Below, in pieces: positions 28,430-38,972 of a stretch of 64,000 nt of DNA. The stretch is taken from positions 105,877 to 169,876 of the forward strand of contig JACRHL010000016.1 in the NCBI GenBank assembly GCA_016212085.1. Reading direction: 5' to 3'. The DNA is from Nitrospirota bacterium. GTDB lineage: Bacteria; Nitrospirota; JACRHL01. Under the pieces are notes generated by a model that saw only the letters and a program-made list of their open reading frames with translations, made no database searches and was not told where the DNA came from. Numbering within the stretch: position 1 is the stretch's first letter; each line of letters opens with the position of its first letter. The position numbers and the translations under genes are program-made.

Positions 28430-28618
28430 TTGTTCGGTTTGGGTTTTCAAGAGCTGCTGGTCATCCTGGTCATCATCCTGATCGTGTTCGGGGTGGGCAA
28501 GCTGCCGCAGATCGGCGAGGGGCTGGGCAAGGCGATCCGTGGCTTCAAGAAGGGCATGGACGATCCGGATGCCAAGACCCCGAAGAAGGACGACGATCCT
28601 TCCGGGCGCAAGGATTGA
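28430..28618 (+). CDS. tatA: twin-arginine translocase subunit TatA
   Basis: 62 residues from TTG, with AAGGAG 7 bases upstream. One membrane helix ([19 protein letters not shown]), the conserved FG-x2-KLP hinge, an amphipathic helix [15 protein letters not shown] and a charged tail. It forms the protein-conducting element of the Tat pathway for folded proteins. The short tail favours TatA/E over TatB. tatB and tatC are not adjacent. Confidence 0.9.
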   Translation: MFGLGFQELLVILVIILIVFGVGKLPQIGEGLGKAIRGFKKGMDDPDAKTPKKDDDPSGRKD

Positions 28619-28670
28619 TGCGGCGCACGCCGTGCCCGTACGCCTGGCCCACGTGTGCCCCGGAACGCCG

Positions 28671-30569
28671 GTGAGGCGGGTCCCGCCACGGAACCGTTCG
28701 GCCGTGTGGACCTGTTCCCTGGCGGCGGCGTTCGCCGGCCTGCTCATGGCCGGCTGCGCCACCCGGCAGGCCATCCCGCCGCAGGTGGCGCCGGTGGCGC
28801 CGGTGGCGGAGCCGGCTCCGGCGGCCGTTCCGCCAGCCCCGTGGGTGGACGTGGACCCCGGCGCCTACCACCACTTCCTCCGCGCCCACCAGTTCGAGCT
28901 CAACCGCGAGTACGACCGGGCCCTGTCCGAATACCTCGCCGCCCTCGCCTACGCCCCGGACGACCGGGAGATCCTCGCCCGCACCGCCGCCCTGTACCTG
29001 AAGAACGGTGACGCGCGCGGCGCCATCGAGACCGCCGAGTCGGCCCTCGCCAAGTTCCCGGACGACGTGGACCTGCTGCTGTTCCTGTCCAAGCTCTACC
29101 AGCGCGAGAACGACTTCGCCCAGGCGGAGCGCGTCTACCAGCGCCTGATCGACCTCGATCCGGGGGACGGCACCTCGTACTACCTGCTGGTGCTGGCGTA
29201 CATCCGCCAGGAACGCTACGACGAGGCGGTGAAGGTCATCGAGCAGGCGCGCGCCGTCGACCGGGACAGCGCCCTGCCCGACTATTACCTGGGGCGGATC
29301 GATCGCGCCCGGGGCAACAATCGCGCCGCCGAGCGCCATTTCAAGGCGGCCATCCGCAAGGACGGCCTGTTCGAGGGCGCCTACCTGGACCTGGCGGCGC
29401 TGTACGAGGCCCAGGGCAGGATGGACAAGGCGCGTGCCCTGTTCGAGCGGGTGGTGAACGATGTCAACCCGCTGAGCCCGTATGCCCGGGACCGGCTGAT
29501 CCAGATCTACCTGGAGGCGGGCGACCTGGACCGGGTGCTGGCCCAATACGACACGCTGCTGGAGGTCAATCCGCGCAACCCCACGCTGCTGGCGCGCAAG
29601 GCCCTGATCCTGGCCGAAAAGGGGCGCACCGACGAGGCCATCGACACGGTGTCGCGGGTGCTGGCCATCATGCCGTCGGACCCGCGCACCCTGGAAATGA
29701 TGGGATCGCTCTACGAGCAGGCGGAGCGCTTCGAGGACGCGCGCGCCATCTACCGGCGCATCCTCGAGCTCGATCCCGCCAGCACCCACGCCCTCATCCG
29801 CCTGGGTTACCTGGCCCACGAGCTGGGCGACGCCGCCGAGCGCGAGGCGGCCCTGGCCACCGCCGAGGCGCGCCTGGCGGACAGCCCGGAGGACAGCGCG
29901 CTGTACATGTTCGTGAGCTGGGCGCACCTGCGCGCCAAGCGCTACGAGGAGGCGATTGACGTGCTGGAGCGGGCGGTGGCGGTGGACCCGAACAACGTCT
30001 CGGCGCGCTTCTCGCTGGGCGCCGCCTATTACGAGCTGAAGCGGCCCGACGACATGGTGCGCGAGATGCGCTGGGTCATCGAGCACGATCCCAACCACGC
30101 CTTCGCCCTCAATTTCCTGGCCTACTCCTTCGCCGAGCGCGGCATCAACCTGGACGAGTCGGTGACGCTCATCAAGCGCGCCCTCGAGAGCAACCCGGAC
30201 GATGGCCTGTTCCTCGACACCCTGGCCTGGGCCTATTACAAGCAGGGCAAGTACACGCAGGCGCTCAAGGTGCAGCGCAAGGCCATCGCCGCCGCGCCGG
30301 ACGCGGACGGCGTGTTGTACGACCACCTGGGCAGCATCCACCTGGCCCTGGACGAACGCCGGGAGGCGCGCGAGAACTGGCTGCGCGCCCTCGAGATCGC
30401 CCCGGACGACGACGACCTGAAGACCCGCTTCCGCGAGGCGGGCTTTGGCGACCCCGACACCATCGAGCAGGTCATCCGCGCCCGGGAGAAGCAGTCCGCC
30501 GACACGCCGCAGGACACGGCCCCGGCGGCGGACGCGCCGGTTCCAGACGCGCCGGCTCCGGCCCCTTAG
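28671..30569 (+). CDS. outer-membrane-type lipoprotein with tetratricopeptide repeats
   Basis: About 632 residues. The GTG at 28671 gives a compact lipoprotein signal (basic RR, hydrophobic SLAAAFAGLLMAG, lipobox LMAGC). A GTG at 28632 is possible but adds nothing conserved; neither has a clear ribosome-binding site. The body is about 14 TPR-like repeats from residue 60 to 600, for example ALSEYLAALAYAPDDREI and AIDVLERAVAVDPNNVSARF. The C-terminus is Ala/Pro-rich. The family often assists secretion, pilus or cell-envelope assembly; its place just before two pilin genes fits but does not prove that. Confidence 0.82.
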   Translation: MRRVPPRNRSAVWTCSLAAAFAGLLMAGCATRQAIPPQVAPVAPVAEPAPAAVPPAPWVDVDPGAYHHFLRAHQFELNREYDRALSEYLAALAYAPDDREILARTAALYLKNGDARGAIETAESALAKFPDDVDLLLFLSKLYQRENDFAQAERVYQRLIDLDPGDGTSYYLLVLAYIRQERYDEAVKVIEQARAVDRDSALPDYYLGRIDRARGNNRAAERHFKAAIRKDGLFEGAYLDLAALYEAQGRMDKARALFERVVNDVNPLSPYARDRLIQIYLEAGDLDRVLAQYDTLLEVNPRNPTLLARKALILAEKGRTDEAIDTVSRVLAIMPSDPRTLEMMGSLYEQAERFEDARAIYRRILELDPASTHALIRLGYLAHELGDAAEREAALATAEARLADSPEDSALYMFVSWAHLRAKRYEEAIDVLERAVAVDPNNVSARFSLGAAYYELKRPDDMVREMRWVIEHDPNHAFALNFLAYSFAERGINLDESVTLIKRALESNPDDGLFLDTLAWAYYKQGKYTQALKVQRKAIAAAPDADGVLYDHLGSIHLALDERREARENWLRALEIAPDDDDLKTRFREAGFGDPDTIEQVIRAREKQSADTPQDTAPAADAPVPDAPAPAP

Positions 30570-30949
30570 CCACCGTTCCCCCGCCCACCGCGGCGCATGA
30601 CGCCGCCTTGCGTTCCGGCGCGCCCGTGGCGCCGGCCACCCGCCTCGGTTGGGTAGGCGGCTACAGGTTCCGTTCAGGAACGAACACCCCCCTTCCGCCC
30701 GGTGCCCCCCCCCAGGCCTTCCCACCTCTCCGGTAAAACCATTGTTTATCAGCACGTTGTGATTGTCGTGAGGATTTGGTACGGCCATTGCTCCATGGAA
30801 TTTCCACGACACGCGGTTGCGGTTCCCTTCGGCATCGGCCCGAAAAACCCCTAAAGGGATGGCGTGTACCGGTCGACAAGGGACGAGCAGTGGTTTTCTT
30901 GGCAGGTCTCTTCAGGGATTTGACACACACAGGTAAGGAGAGCACGGTA
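30570..30949 (+). other. gap between the TPR gene and the pilins
   Basis: No gene seen. It holds a short inverted repeat CGTTC-AG-GAACG near 30668-30679, the sigma-54 promoter at 30777-30792, and a leader of about 146 bases that ends in AAGGAG (30935-30940). The leader contains no c-di-GMP riboswitch core that I can recognise. Confidence 0.5.
30777..30792 (+). promoter_or_regulatory. sigma-54 promoter of the pilin gene
   Basis: TGGTACG-N4-TTGCT: 15 of 16 positions of the TGGCACG-N4-TTGCW consensus where it is defined, with GG and GC separated by exactly 10 bases. PilR/RpoN control of pilA is well established in other proteobacteria. Start expected near 30804. Confidence 0.85.
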
Positions 30950-31405
<456 letters not shown>

Positions 31406-31423
31406 TCGCGGCGCATGGTCAGT

Positions 31424-31449
31424 GGCCCTTCACCCACGCGTGAGGGGCC
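31424..31449 (+). repeat. intercistronic hairpin 1 between pilin genes
   Basis: GGCCCTTCAC pairs with GTGAGGGGCC (one G-U) around a 6-base loop, right after the first pilin. No T run follows. Confidence 0.6.
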
Positions 31450-31459
31450 GTGAGTTGGC

Positions 31460-31506
31460 GAACGGCCCCCGGAAGGTTCATGCTTTCGGGGGCCGTTCCG
31501 GTTTTC
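31460..31506 (+). terminator. intercistronic hairpin 2, partial terminator
   Basis: A perfect 12-bp stem GAACGGCCCCCG/CGGGGGCCGTTC (31460-31498) followed by only four T. With the preceding hairpin it could reduce read-through or stabilise the upstream pilin mRNA, giving the second pilin a lower dose. Confidence 0.6.
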
Positions 31507-31529
31507 CCGATGTAACGATGAGGTCGGTT

Positions 31530-31958
<429 letters not shown>

Positions 31959-32016
31959 CGGCGCCATCGGATGGGGCCCGTGGGGAAGCGGGCCGTGCTG
32001 GAAGGGGAGGAATGCC

Positions 32017-32688
32017 TTGGAGGGGATGAAGCGGGCCACGTCCGCCCTGGTCCTGGCGCTGGGGGGGTGCGCCCTGATCGCCACGACGGCGCTGGCCGCC
32101 CTGGGCGGGCGCACCCATGCGCACCCGGCGGCGCCCGTCGCGGTGCCGCCGCTGCTCAGCGCCGCCCAGTTGCGCGCGGTGGCGGGCGGCTTCGCCCCGG
32201 CGCTGGCCGACCTGTACTGGATCCGCGCCATCGGCACCGCCGGCGCCAACACCGAGACCCCCGAGGGCACCCTGCGCCTGTACCGGCTGCTGGACCGGGT
32301 GACCCTGCTCGATCCGGACTTTCTGCCCCCCTACCAATACGGCGCCCTGCTGCTGTCCATCCGTGGCGGCCGGCCGGATCTGGGCGACCGCATCCTGAAC
32401 CGCGCCCGCGCGCGCTTTCCGGACAACTGGGAATACCCCTTCTACCTCGGCTTCAACCGCTTTCTATACGACCTGGACTTTCCGGCGGCGGCGGACTACT
32501 TCGACCAGGCGGTGGCCGTGGGCGGTGCACCGGAGTACCTGGGCGCGCTGGCCCGGCGCTTCCGCGACCAGCGCAGCAATCGCGCCATGGCCATCGACCT
32601 GTTGCGGCGCATCCACCAGGTGAGCGAAGATCCGGCGATCAAGCGCCGGTTGATGGAGCGACTGGTGGAGCTGGAGGCAATGGGGTGA
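32017..32688 (+). CDS. small TPR-like exported protein upstream of an ABC exporter
   Basis: 223 residues from TTG, chosen because GGGGAGG lies 6 bases upstream; the ATG at 32026 would abut the same purine stretch. An N-terminal hydrophobic segment (LVLALGGCALIATTALAAL) is a signal or anchor. The remainder is helical with TPR-like pairs (LADLYWIRAIGTAG, WEYPFYLGFNRFLYD). No function recognised. Its TGA overlaps the GTG of the ABC ATPase by 4 bases, so it belongs to that operon. Confidence 0.7.
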   Translation: MEGMKRATSALVLALGGCALIATTALAALGGRTHAHPAAPVAVPPLLSAAQLRAVAGGFAPALADLYWIRAIGTAGANTETPEGTLRLYRLLDRVTLLDPDFLPPYQYGALLLSIRGGRPDLGDRILNRARARFPDNWEYPFYLGFNRFLYDLDFPAAADYFDQAVAVGGAPEYLGALARRFRDQRSNRAMAIDLLRRIHQVSEDPAIKRRLMERLVELEAMG

Positions 32689-33620
32689 ACACCATGGAGG
32701 GGACAGTACCCATCCACATGGAGGGGGTGGGCAAGGCGTTCCGGCAGGGGTTCTGGATGCACGCCAGGGAGGCGGTGCGCGACGTGTCGTTCAGCGTGCC
32801 GGAGGGCTCCCTGTTCGGCTACCTGGGCCACAACGGCGCCGGCAAGACCACCACCATCAAGATGCTCCTGGGGCTGATCGCCCCCAGCCGGGGCCAAGTG
32901 CGCGTGTGGGGCGGCTCCCCCGCCGACCCCGTGGTGCGGCGCCGGGTGGGGTACCTGCCGGAGCAGCCGTACTTTTATGACTACCTCACCGCCAGGGAGT
33001 TCCTGGACTTCCACGCGGACCTGTGTGGCCTGACCGGTGACTCCCGGCGCCGGCGCATCGCCCTGATGTTCGACTGGGTGGACCTGGCCGGGGCGGAGGA
33101 TGTGGCCCTGAACCGCTTCTCCAAGGGCATGCTGCAACGCATCGGCCTGGCCCAGGCGCTGATCGGCGACCCGGAGCTGGTGATCCTGGACGAGCCCATG
33201 AGCGGCCTGGACCCCGCCGGCCGCAAGCGCGTGCGCGACATCATGGTGGAGCTGAAGGCGCGCGGCAGGACCGTGTTCTTTTCCACCCACGTGCTGGCGG
33301 ATGCCGAGACGGTGTGCGACCAGGTGGCCATCCTGGTGCAGGGCCGGGTGCGCAGCGTGGGGCCCCTGACGGAGCTGCTCAAGCCCAAGGTGACCGAGGT
33401 GGAGATCGTCGCCCAGGCGCCGGACGGCTATCAGGCACCGCAGGGCCGGGTGGTCCACCGTGACGGCCGCCTGCACCTGACCCTGGCCGAGGCGGACAGC
33501 GGCCCCGCCCTCCGCCACCTGCTGGACGCGGGCGGCCGGGTGCTGTCGGTGACGCCGCACCGGGAGACCCTGGAGACCCTGTTCATGAATGAACTGACGG
33601 CGGTGGAGCGCGCCGGATGA
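32685..33620 (+). CDS. ABC transporter ATP-binding protein
   Basis: 311 residues. Walker A GHNGAGKTTTIK, Q-loop YLPEQPYFYDYLT, signature FSKGMLQRIGLAQAL, Walker B LVILDEPMSGLDP and the H-loop STHVLAD. The family is the export-type CcmA/NatA-like group. The GTG at 32685 has GGAGG 7 bases upstream and overlaps the preceding stop; an ATG at 32694 is less well placed. The C-terminal ~80 residues form a regulatory extension. It is coupled to the permease by an ATGA overlap. Confidence 0.9.
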   Translation: MNTMEGTVPIHMEGVGKAFRQGFWMHAREAVRDVSFSVPEGSLFGYLGHNGAGKTTTIKMLLGLIAPSRGQVRVWGGSPADPVVRRRVGYLPEQPYFYDYLTAREFLDFHADLCGLTGDSRRRRIALMFDWVDLAGAEDVALNRFSKGMLQRIGLAQALIGDPELVILDEPMSGLDPAGRKRVRDIMVELKARGRTVFFSTHVLADAETVCDQVAILVQGRVRSVGPLTELLKPKVTEVEIVAQAPDGYQAPQGRVVHRDGRLHLTLAEADSGPALRHLLDAGGRVLSVTPHRETLETLFMNELTAVERAG

Positions 33621-34384
33621 ACCATGTCCTGGCCATCGCGCGGGTGACGTACCGGGAGGCGGTGCGCAACCGGGTGCTGTACAGCCTGCTGTTCTTCGTG
33701 GTGGTGCTGCTCCTGGTGTCCGGCGTCCTGGACAGCATGACCACCGGCCAGAACGGCCGGGTGGTGCTGGACCTGGGGTTGGCGGGGGTGCAGCTGTTCG
33801 GCGCGCTGATCGCCATGTTCCTGGGGGTCTCGGCCATGTCGCGGGAGGTCGCCCGCAAGACGCTTTACGTGGTGCTGGCCAAGCCGGTGGGGCGCACCGG
33901 GTTCCTGCTGGGCAAGTTCCTGGGGCTGCTGGCCACCCTGGGGGTGCTGCTGGCCGCCATGGGCGGCTGCCTGCTGCTGGTGGCGGCCGTGTTCGGCGCC
34001 GCGCCGTCGGGCCAGGCGCTGCTGGCCCTGGCCATGATGTGGCTGGAACTGGGCCTGATCGGGGCCGTGGCGCTGCTGTTCGCCGTGTTCACCGGGCCGT
34101 TCCTGTCGGGCATGTTCACCCTGGGGGTGTTCTGCATCGGCCACCTGACGCCGGGCCTCAAGGCGCTGGGGCGGGAGAGCGGAGACGCCTTCATCGTCGC
34201 CCTCACCCAGGGGGTCTACTACCTGTTCCCGAACCTGGACGTGTTCGATTTCAAGACCGAGGCCCTGTACCGGCTGCCGGTGTCCGCCTCCGGGGTGGGG
34301 CTGGCGCTGGTGTATGGCGTGGCCTACACGGGCGCGCTGCTGGCCCTGGCGGCGCTGCTGTTCAAGCGCCGCGACTTCCGCTAG
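33617..34384 (+). CDS. ABC transporter permease (ABC-2 type)
   Basis: 255 residues with six hydrophobic segments. The N-terminus MNHVLAIARVTYREAVRNRVLYSLLFF is characteristic of the ABC-2 permeases paired with such ATPases (NosY-like). It probably dimerises with the upstream ATPase to export an unknown substrate. The stop codon overlaps that of the converging rsmG within a CTAG (34381-34384). Confidence 0.87.
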   Translation: MNHVLAIARVTYREAVRNRVLYSLLFFVVVLLLVSGVLDSMTTGQNGRVVLDLGLAGVQLFGALIAMFLGVSAMSREVARKTLYVVLAKPVGRTGFLLGKFLGLLATLGVLLAAMGGCLLLVAAVFGAAPSGQALLALAMMWLELGLIGAVALLFAVFTGPFLSGMFTLGVFCIGHLTPGLKALGRESGDAFIVALTQGVYYLFPNLDVFDFKTEALYRLPVSASGVGLALVYGVAYTGALLALAALLFKRRDFR

Positions 34385-35034
34385 CCTTCCTCCCCCACCT
34401 TCTCGAAGCGCACCAGGTGGCGCGGCGCCATGACGCCGGGCACCGTCAGCGCCACCACCGGCAGCGGGCGCAGCGGCAGCCGGGCCGCCTCCGCGTTCCA
34501 GCGGGCCGGGTCGGCCCCCGCGTACAGGGCGATCATGCCGCCGGGCCGCAGCCAGCGGTGGGCGGCCAGGGTGGGGCTGCCCAGGGCGCGGCTGACGACG
34601 CCGTCCTGGCTGGCATCCGGGATGGGCGCCGCGTCGATGCGCGCGCGCAGCACGGTCACGTTGGCCAGCTTCAGCCGGTGTATCGTATCGAGCAGGAAGG
34701 CCCAGCGCTTCTCGCGCGGCTCGACGAGGGTCCAGCGCGCCTCCGGCGACAGGATCGCCAGGGGGATGCCGGGCACCCCGGAGCCGGAGCCCACGTCGGC
34801 CCAGTGCTGGCCGGGGGCGGCGCGCAGGTGCGGCAGCGCCGCCAGGGCGTCGAGGACGTGGCCGGACACGAAGGCGGCCGGGTCGCCCACCCCGGTGAGG
34901 TTCATGCGCCGGCCCCAGTGCAGCACCCGGGCGGTATAGTCCGCCAGGGCCGCGCCCTGCGCCGCCGTGGGCGCCAGCCCCAGGGCGGCGCAGCCAGCCG
35001 CCAGTTGTCGGGCTATGGGGTCGCTTGCCGGCAA
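34381..35034 (-). CDS. rsmG: 16S rRNA (guanine-527 N7) methyltransferase
   Basis: 217 residues from the TTG at 35034, which has GGAG 5 bases upstream and overlaps the mnmG stop by 22 bases; the open frame continues upstream only as a shadow of mnmG. SAM-binding motif [17 protein letters not shown], plus [20 protein letters not shown] typical of GidB. The enzyme methylates G527 of 16S rRNA. The mnmG-rsmG pair is part of the conserved origin-side block. Confidence 0.94.
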   Translation of the reverse strand: MPASDPIARQLAAGCAALGLAPTAAQGAALADYTARVLHWGRRMNLTGVGDPAAFVSGHVLDALAALPHLRAAPGQHWADVGSGSGVPGIPLAILSPEARWTLVEPREKRWAFLLDTIHRLKLANVTVLRARIDAAPIPDASQDGVVSRALGSPTLAAHRWLRPGGMIALYAGADPARWNAEAARLPLRPLPVVALTVPGVMAPRHLVRFEKVGEEG

Positions 35035-36899
35035 TGCCGCTCCACGGCCACCGTCAGCAGCGCCACCGCCGCCGGGGTCACCCCCGAGATGCGCGCCGCC
35101 TGCCCCAGGGTGCCGGGGCGGATGGCGGCCAGCTTCTCGCTCACCTCGCGGGACACGCCGGTGACGGCGCCAAAGTCGAACCCGTCCGGGATGCCCCGGG
35201 TCTCCATGCGCCGGGTGCGGGCGATGCGCTCCTCCTCGCGGCGGATGTAGCCCGCGTACTTGATGGCCACCTCCACCGCCTCCGCCACCCGCGGGTCGGC
35301 CACCGCGTGGGGGTCGTGGCCGAGCAGGGATGCATAGGCAGCGTCCGGGCGCTTCAGGTACTGGTCCAGGGGCGTGCCCGCGTCGACGGGGCCGGAATCG
35401 GCGGGCAGGCGGTTCCAGTTCTCCAGGGCGCCCACGCGGGTGGTGGCCAGGCGTGCCAGCTCGCGCGCCACCCGTTCCCGGCGCGCCGCGCAGTCGGCAT
35501 GGGTGGCGTTGTCCACCAGCCCCAGCCCGTGGCCGATGGCCATCAGCCGCTGATCGGCGTTGTCGTGGCGCAGCAGCAGGCGGTATTCGGCGCGGGAGGT
35601 GAACATGCGGTACGGCTCGTCCGTGCCCAGGGTGACCAGGTCGTCGATGAGCACGCCGATATAGGCCTGGTCGCGGCGCAGCACCAGGGGGGCGCCGCCG
35701 CCCACGGACAGGGCGGCGTTGATGCCCGCCATCAGCCCCTGGGCGGCGGCCTCCTCGTAGCCCGAGGTGCCGTTCAGCTGGCCGGCGTGGTACAGCCCGG
35801 CCACCGCCTTGGTCTCCAGCGACGCCTTGAGCTGGGTGGGCGGCACGTAGTCGTATTCCACCGCGTAGCCGGGGCGCGCCAGCACGGCGTGCGCCAGGCC
35901 CGGAATGGTGTGGATCAGCCGCTCCTGCACGTCCGCCGGCAGGCTGGTGGAGACGCCGTTCACGTAATACTCGTCCGTGTCCAGCCCCTCCGGCTCCAGG
36001 AACACCTGGTGGCGCTCCCGGTCGGCGAAGCGCACCACCTTGTCCTCGATGGACGGGCAGTAGCGCGGCCCCACCCCGGTGATGCGCCCGCTGTACATGG
36101 GCGACAGGTGCAGATGGTCGCGGATGACCCGGTGGGTCTCCGCCGTGGTCCAGGTGAGGTGGCAGGCCACCTGGGGCAGGGACACGGCGCTGGAGGCGTG
36201 GGAGAACAGGCGCGGCGGGTCGTCGCCGTGGTGGGCGTCGAGCCCGGAAAAATCGATGCTGCCCGCCAGCAGGCGCGGCGGCGTGCCGGTCTTCAGGCGC
36301 CCCAGGCGGAAGCCCAGCGCCCGGAAGGAATCGGACAGGCCCTCCGCCGGGGCCTCGCCCACCCGCCCCTCGGGACGGGATTCCAGCCCCACGAAGGTGC
36401 GGCCCATCAGAAAGGTGCCGGTGGCGAGCACCACCGCCCGCGCCCGCACGGTGTCGCCGGCGCCGGTGGCGATGCCGGTGATGCGGCCCCCTTCCACCAG
36501 CAGGCGCTCCACGGTGGCGGCGGCGATGGTCAGGTTGGGGGTGGCGGCCAGCTCCGCGCGCACGGCCAGGCTGTAGGCGGCCTTGTCCACCTGGGCGCGC
36601 AGGGCGCGCACCGCGGGCCCCTTGCGGGTGTTGAGCATCTTGAACTGGATGCCGCAGCGGTCCGTCAGGCGCCCCATGATGCCGCCCAGGGCGTCGATCT
36701 CGCGCACCAGGTGCCCCTTGGCGATGCCCCCCACCGCCGGGTTGCACGACATGCGGCCGATGGCCGCCGGGTCCTGGCTGACGAGCAGGGTGCGGCAGCC
36801 CATGCGCGCCGCCGCCGAGGCCGCCTCGGCACCGGCGTGGCCGCCGCCGACCACGATCACGTCGACGGCCTCGGGCAGGGGTGTGCGGGTGGCGGACAT
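35013..36899 (-). CDS. mnmG: tRNA uridine 5-carboxymethylaminomethyl modification enzyme MnmG
   Basis: 628 residues, full length. FAD-binding [20 protein letters not shown], conserved [32 protein letters not shown] and a C-terminal helical domain ending near [20 protein letters not shown]. With MnmE it installs the cmnm5U34 modification at the wobble position of tRNAs. The partner mnmE lies about 12 kb away in the same orientation. Start ATG at 36899 is followed by the usual short polar stretch. Confidence 0.97.
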   Translation of the reverse strand: MSATRTPLPEAVDVIVVGGGHAGAEAASAAARMGCRTLLVSQDPAAIGRMSCNPAVGGIAKGHLVREIDALGGIMGRLTDRCGIQFKMLNTRKGPAVRALRAQVDKAAYSLAVRAELAATPNLTIAAATVERLLVEGGRITGIATGAGDTVRARAVVLATGTFLMGRTFVGLESRPEGRVGEAPAEGLSDSFRALGFRLGRLKTGTPPRLLAGSIDFSGLDAHHGDDPPRLFSHASSAVSLPQVACHLTWTTAETHRVIRDHLHLSPMYSGRITGVGPRYCPSIEDKVVRFADRERHQVFLEPEGLDTDEYYVNGVSTSLPADVQERLIHTIPGLAHAVLARPGYAVEYDYVPPTQLKASLETKAVAGLYHAGQLNGTSGYEEAAAQGLMAGINAALSVGGGAPLVLRRDQAYIGVLIDDLVTLGTDEPYRMFTSRAEYRLLLRHDNADQRLMAIGHGLGLVDNATHADCAARRERVARELARLATTRVGALENWNRLPADSGPVDAGTPLDQYLKRPDAAYASLLGHDPHAVADPRVAEAVEVAIKYAGYIRREEERIARTRRMETRGIPDGFDFGAVTGVSREVSEKLAAIRPGTLGQAARISGVTPAAVALLTVAVERHCRQATP

Positions 36900-36941
36900 G
36901 GCAACAGGATAAACGACCCCGCCGCCGCCGGGCCAGGCCCG

Positions 36942-38297
36942 CTACAGCAGGATGACCGTGCCCAGCCCCAGGAAGGCCAGAAAGCCCACCACGTCGGTGA
37001 CGGTGGTCAGCACCACCGCGCCGGACAGGGCCGGGTCGACGCCCATGCGCTTCAGCACGAACGGGATCAGCACCCCGGACACGGCGGCGATGGTGAGGTT
37101 GATGACCATGGCCATGGCGATGATGGCGCCGATGGACCAACTGTCGAACCAGAGGGCCGTCACCACCGCCACCACCAGCGCCCACATGGCGCCGTTGATG
37201 GCGCCCACCGCCACCTCCTTGCGCGCCAGCCAGCGCACGTTGCCGCTGCCCACCTGGCCGGTGGCCAGGCCGCGGATGGTGAGGGTGAGCGCCTGGCTGC
37301 CGGCGATGCCGCCCATGCTGGCCACCACCGGCAGCAGCACCGCCAGGGCCACCACCTGGTCCAGCACCCGCTCGAAGTGGCCGATCACCCAGCTGGCCAG
37401 GAACACGGTGGCCAGGTTCACCCCCAGCCACACGGCGCGGCGCTTGGCGCTGGCGAGCACCGGGGCGAACAGGTCCTCCTCCTCGTCCAGGCCGGCGCGC
37501 TTCAGGATCTCGTGGTCCGCCTCCATGCGGATGATGTCCACCACGTCGTCGATGGTGATGCGCCCCTGCAAGTGGCGCCGGTCGTCCACCACCGCCACCG
37601 AGGTCAGGTCGCGGCGGTCGAACAGGGCGGCCACGGCGCTTTCGCTCATGGCGGTGGGGATCGGCTCCTGCCCCTCGGCGAGGAACTCGGCCACGCGGCG
37701 CTCCGGGTCGGCGGTGAGCAGGTCCGAGAGGGGCAGCTTGCCCTGGTAGGCGCCGGCGTCGTCCACCACCATCAGCGCGTCGGTGTGGTCCGGCAACCTC
37801 TCGAAGCGGCGCAGGTAGCGCAGCACCACCGCCAGGGTGACATCGGAGCGCACGCTGATCACGTCCTGGGTCATGATGCGGCCGGCGGTGCCCTCCGGGT
37901 AGGCGAGGGTGGCGGACAGGCGCTGGCGGCGGTCGTTGTCGAGGGAGTTGAGGACCACCTCGGTGAGGTCCTCGGGCAGCTCCCCCACCACCTCCGCCAG
38001 GTCTTCCAGGTCCATGGCGTCGGCGGCGGCGATCAGCTCGCGGTGGTCCATCAGCTCGACGATGCTGGCGCGCACCGCGTCGTGCAGGTACACCAGCACG
38101 TCCGCCTCCATCTCCACCGGCACCAGCTCCCAGCAGCGCTCGCGGGCCTCCTTGGGCAGCGCCTCGATGAGGTCGGCGATCTCGGCGGAGTGCAGGCCGG
38201 CGATGCGCGCCCGCGCGGTGTTGTCGTTGCCCGCCTCGATGAGGCGCAGCAGCTCGTCGATGAAGCCTTCGGACGGTTGGGGCGTGGTCTCGGACAT
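36942..38297 (-). CDS. mgtE: magnesium transporter MgtE
   Basis: 451 residues, complete. N-terminal superhelical magnesium-sensor domain (about 1-130: LHSAEIADLIEALP), two CBS domains (about 130-255: RIMTQDVISVRSDVTLAVVL; GRITIDDVVDIIRMEAD) and a five-helix membrane domain from about 280 with VVASMGGIAGSQALTLTIRG and the pore Asp in VTDVVGFLAFLG. The gap before the upstream gene is only 30 bases, leaving no room for a magnesium riboswitch. It lies inside the otherwise translation-related rsmG-mnmG strand. Confidence 0.95.
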   Translation of the reverse strand: MSETTPQPSEGFIDELLRLIEAGNDNTARARIAGLHSAEIADLIEALPKEARERCWELVPVEMEADVLVYLHDAVRASIVELMDHRELIAAADAMDLEDLAEVVGELPEDLTEVVLNSLDNDRRQRLSATLAYPEGTAGRIMTQDVISVRSDVTLAVVLRYLRRFERLPDHTDALMVVDDAGAYQGKLPLSDLLTADPERRVAEFLAEGQEPIPTAMSESAVAALFDRRDLTSVAVVDDRRHLQGRITIDDVVDIIRMEADHEILKRAGLDEEEDLFAPVLASAKRRAVWLGVNLATVFLASWVIGHFERVLDQVVALAVLLPVVASMGGIAGSQALTLTIRGLATGQVGSGNVRWLARKEVAVGAINGAMWALVVAVVTALWFDSWSIGAIIAMAMVINLTIAAVSGVLIPFVLKRMGVDPALSGAVVLTTVTDVVGFLAFLGLGTVILL

Positions 38298-38327
38298 CGG
38301 GGCGCGTCTCGTGCGTGGGATTTTATG

Positions 38328-38972
38328 TCACCGGGTCGCCTTGGTGGCGGGCGCCGGGTCCAGGCGCAGGCTGCCGAGCACCGCCTTCACCGGCTTGTCC
38401 ACCTCGGCGAAACGGGCCGCAAGGCCGTTGCACTCCGCCACGTAGACGTTGCCGCCGCGCGCCATGGCCACCCCCAGGCCCTCGAACGGAACCTGGAACG
38501 CAACCAGGTCCGCATGGTATCTGAAACGGGCCATGACGGCGGGCTCGCCGCCCAGGGTGATGGCCTTGTGCCCCACCAGTTCCGCGTTCGGGAACACCGC
38601 GTTCAGGGCCTGGCGGATGTGGCCCGCGTTGACCTGGGCGGCGGCCTCGCGGGCGGTCAGGCCGTTCAGTTGCTCCAGGGGCCCGGCGCCCACGGTGCAG
38701 GTGGTGTCCGGCTGGTCCACCCGCACCAGCTTCACCTGCACCGGCAGACCGCCCTCCGGCAACGGCACGCGCCACCACTGCCCCTCCTGCCAGGCCACCG
38801 AATAGCCCAGGCCGGCGTGGCGATAACGCGCCACGTCCGGGGCATCCGCCGCCGCCGGCGGCGTGGGGAGCAGCAGGATGGCGACGAGCGGCAACGCCGC
38901 GCCGGAACGGCATCGGCGCTGAACGGGGCGGCCCGCGTGGGCGGGCATCCGGCGGGCGGTGTGGCGAATCAT
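38328..38972 (-). CDS. unrecognised periplasmic protein
   Basis: 214 residues. The ATG at 38972 has AGGAGGG 10 bases upstream and gives a signal sequence (basic start, then AALPLVAILLLPTPPAAADA). The mature part is about 165 residues with aromatic patches (LGYSVAWQEGQWWRVPLPEG) and two cysteines. No family recognised; the layout (export signal and a compact beta-rich domain) fits a small periplasmic binding or lipid-interacting protein. It is 30 bases upstream of mgtE on the same strand. Confidence 0.65.
   Translation of the reverse strand: MIRHTARRMPAHAGRPVQRRCRSGAALPLVAILLLPTPPAAADAPDVARYRHAGLGYSVAWQEGQWWRVPLPEGGLPVQVKLVRVDQPDTTCTVGAGPLEQLNGLTAREAAAQVNAGHIRQALNAVFPNAELVGHKAITLGGEPAVMARFRYHADLVAFQVPFEGLGVAMARGGNVYVAECNGLAARFAEVDKPVKAVLGSLRLDPAPATKATR

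Noticed and set aside
30904..30919. Second sigma-54-like TGGCAGG-N4-TTCAG near the pilin
   Set aside because: The -12 GC is missing (CA at that place); the site at 30777 is far better.
30920..30925. Consensus TTGACA just before the first pilin
   Set aside because: It lies 25 bases from the ATG, so its -10 would fall on the ribosome-binding region, and no -10 is present.
30804..30949. c-di-GMP (GEMM) riboswitch in the pilin leader
   Set aside because: Pilin genes elsewhere use it, but the conserved GGGCAAA and CGCAAAGCC-like boxes are not present.
38298..38327. Magnesium-sensing leader before mgtE
   Set aside because: Only 30 bases separate mgtE from the upstream gene.
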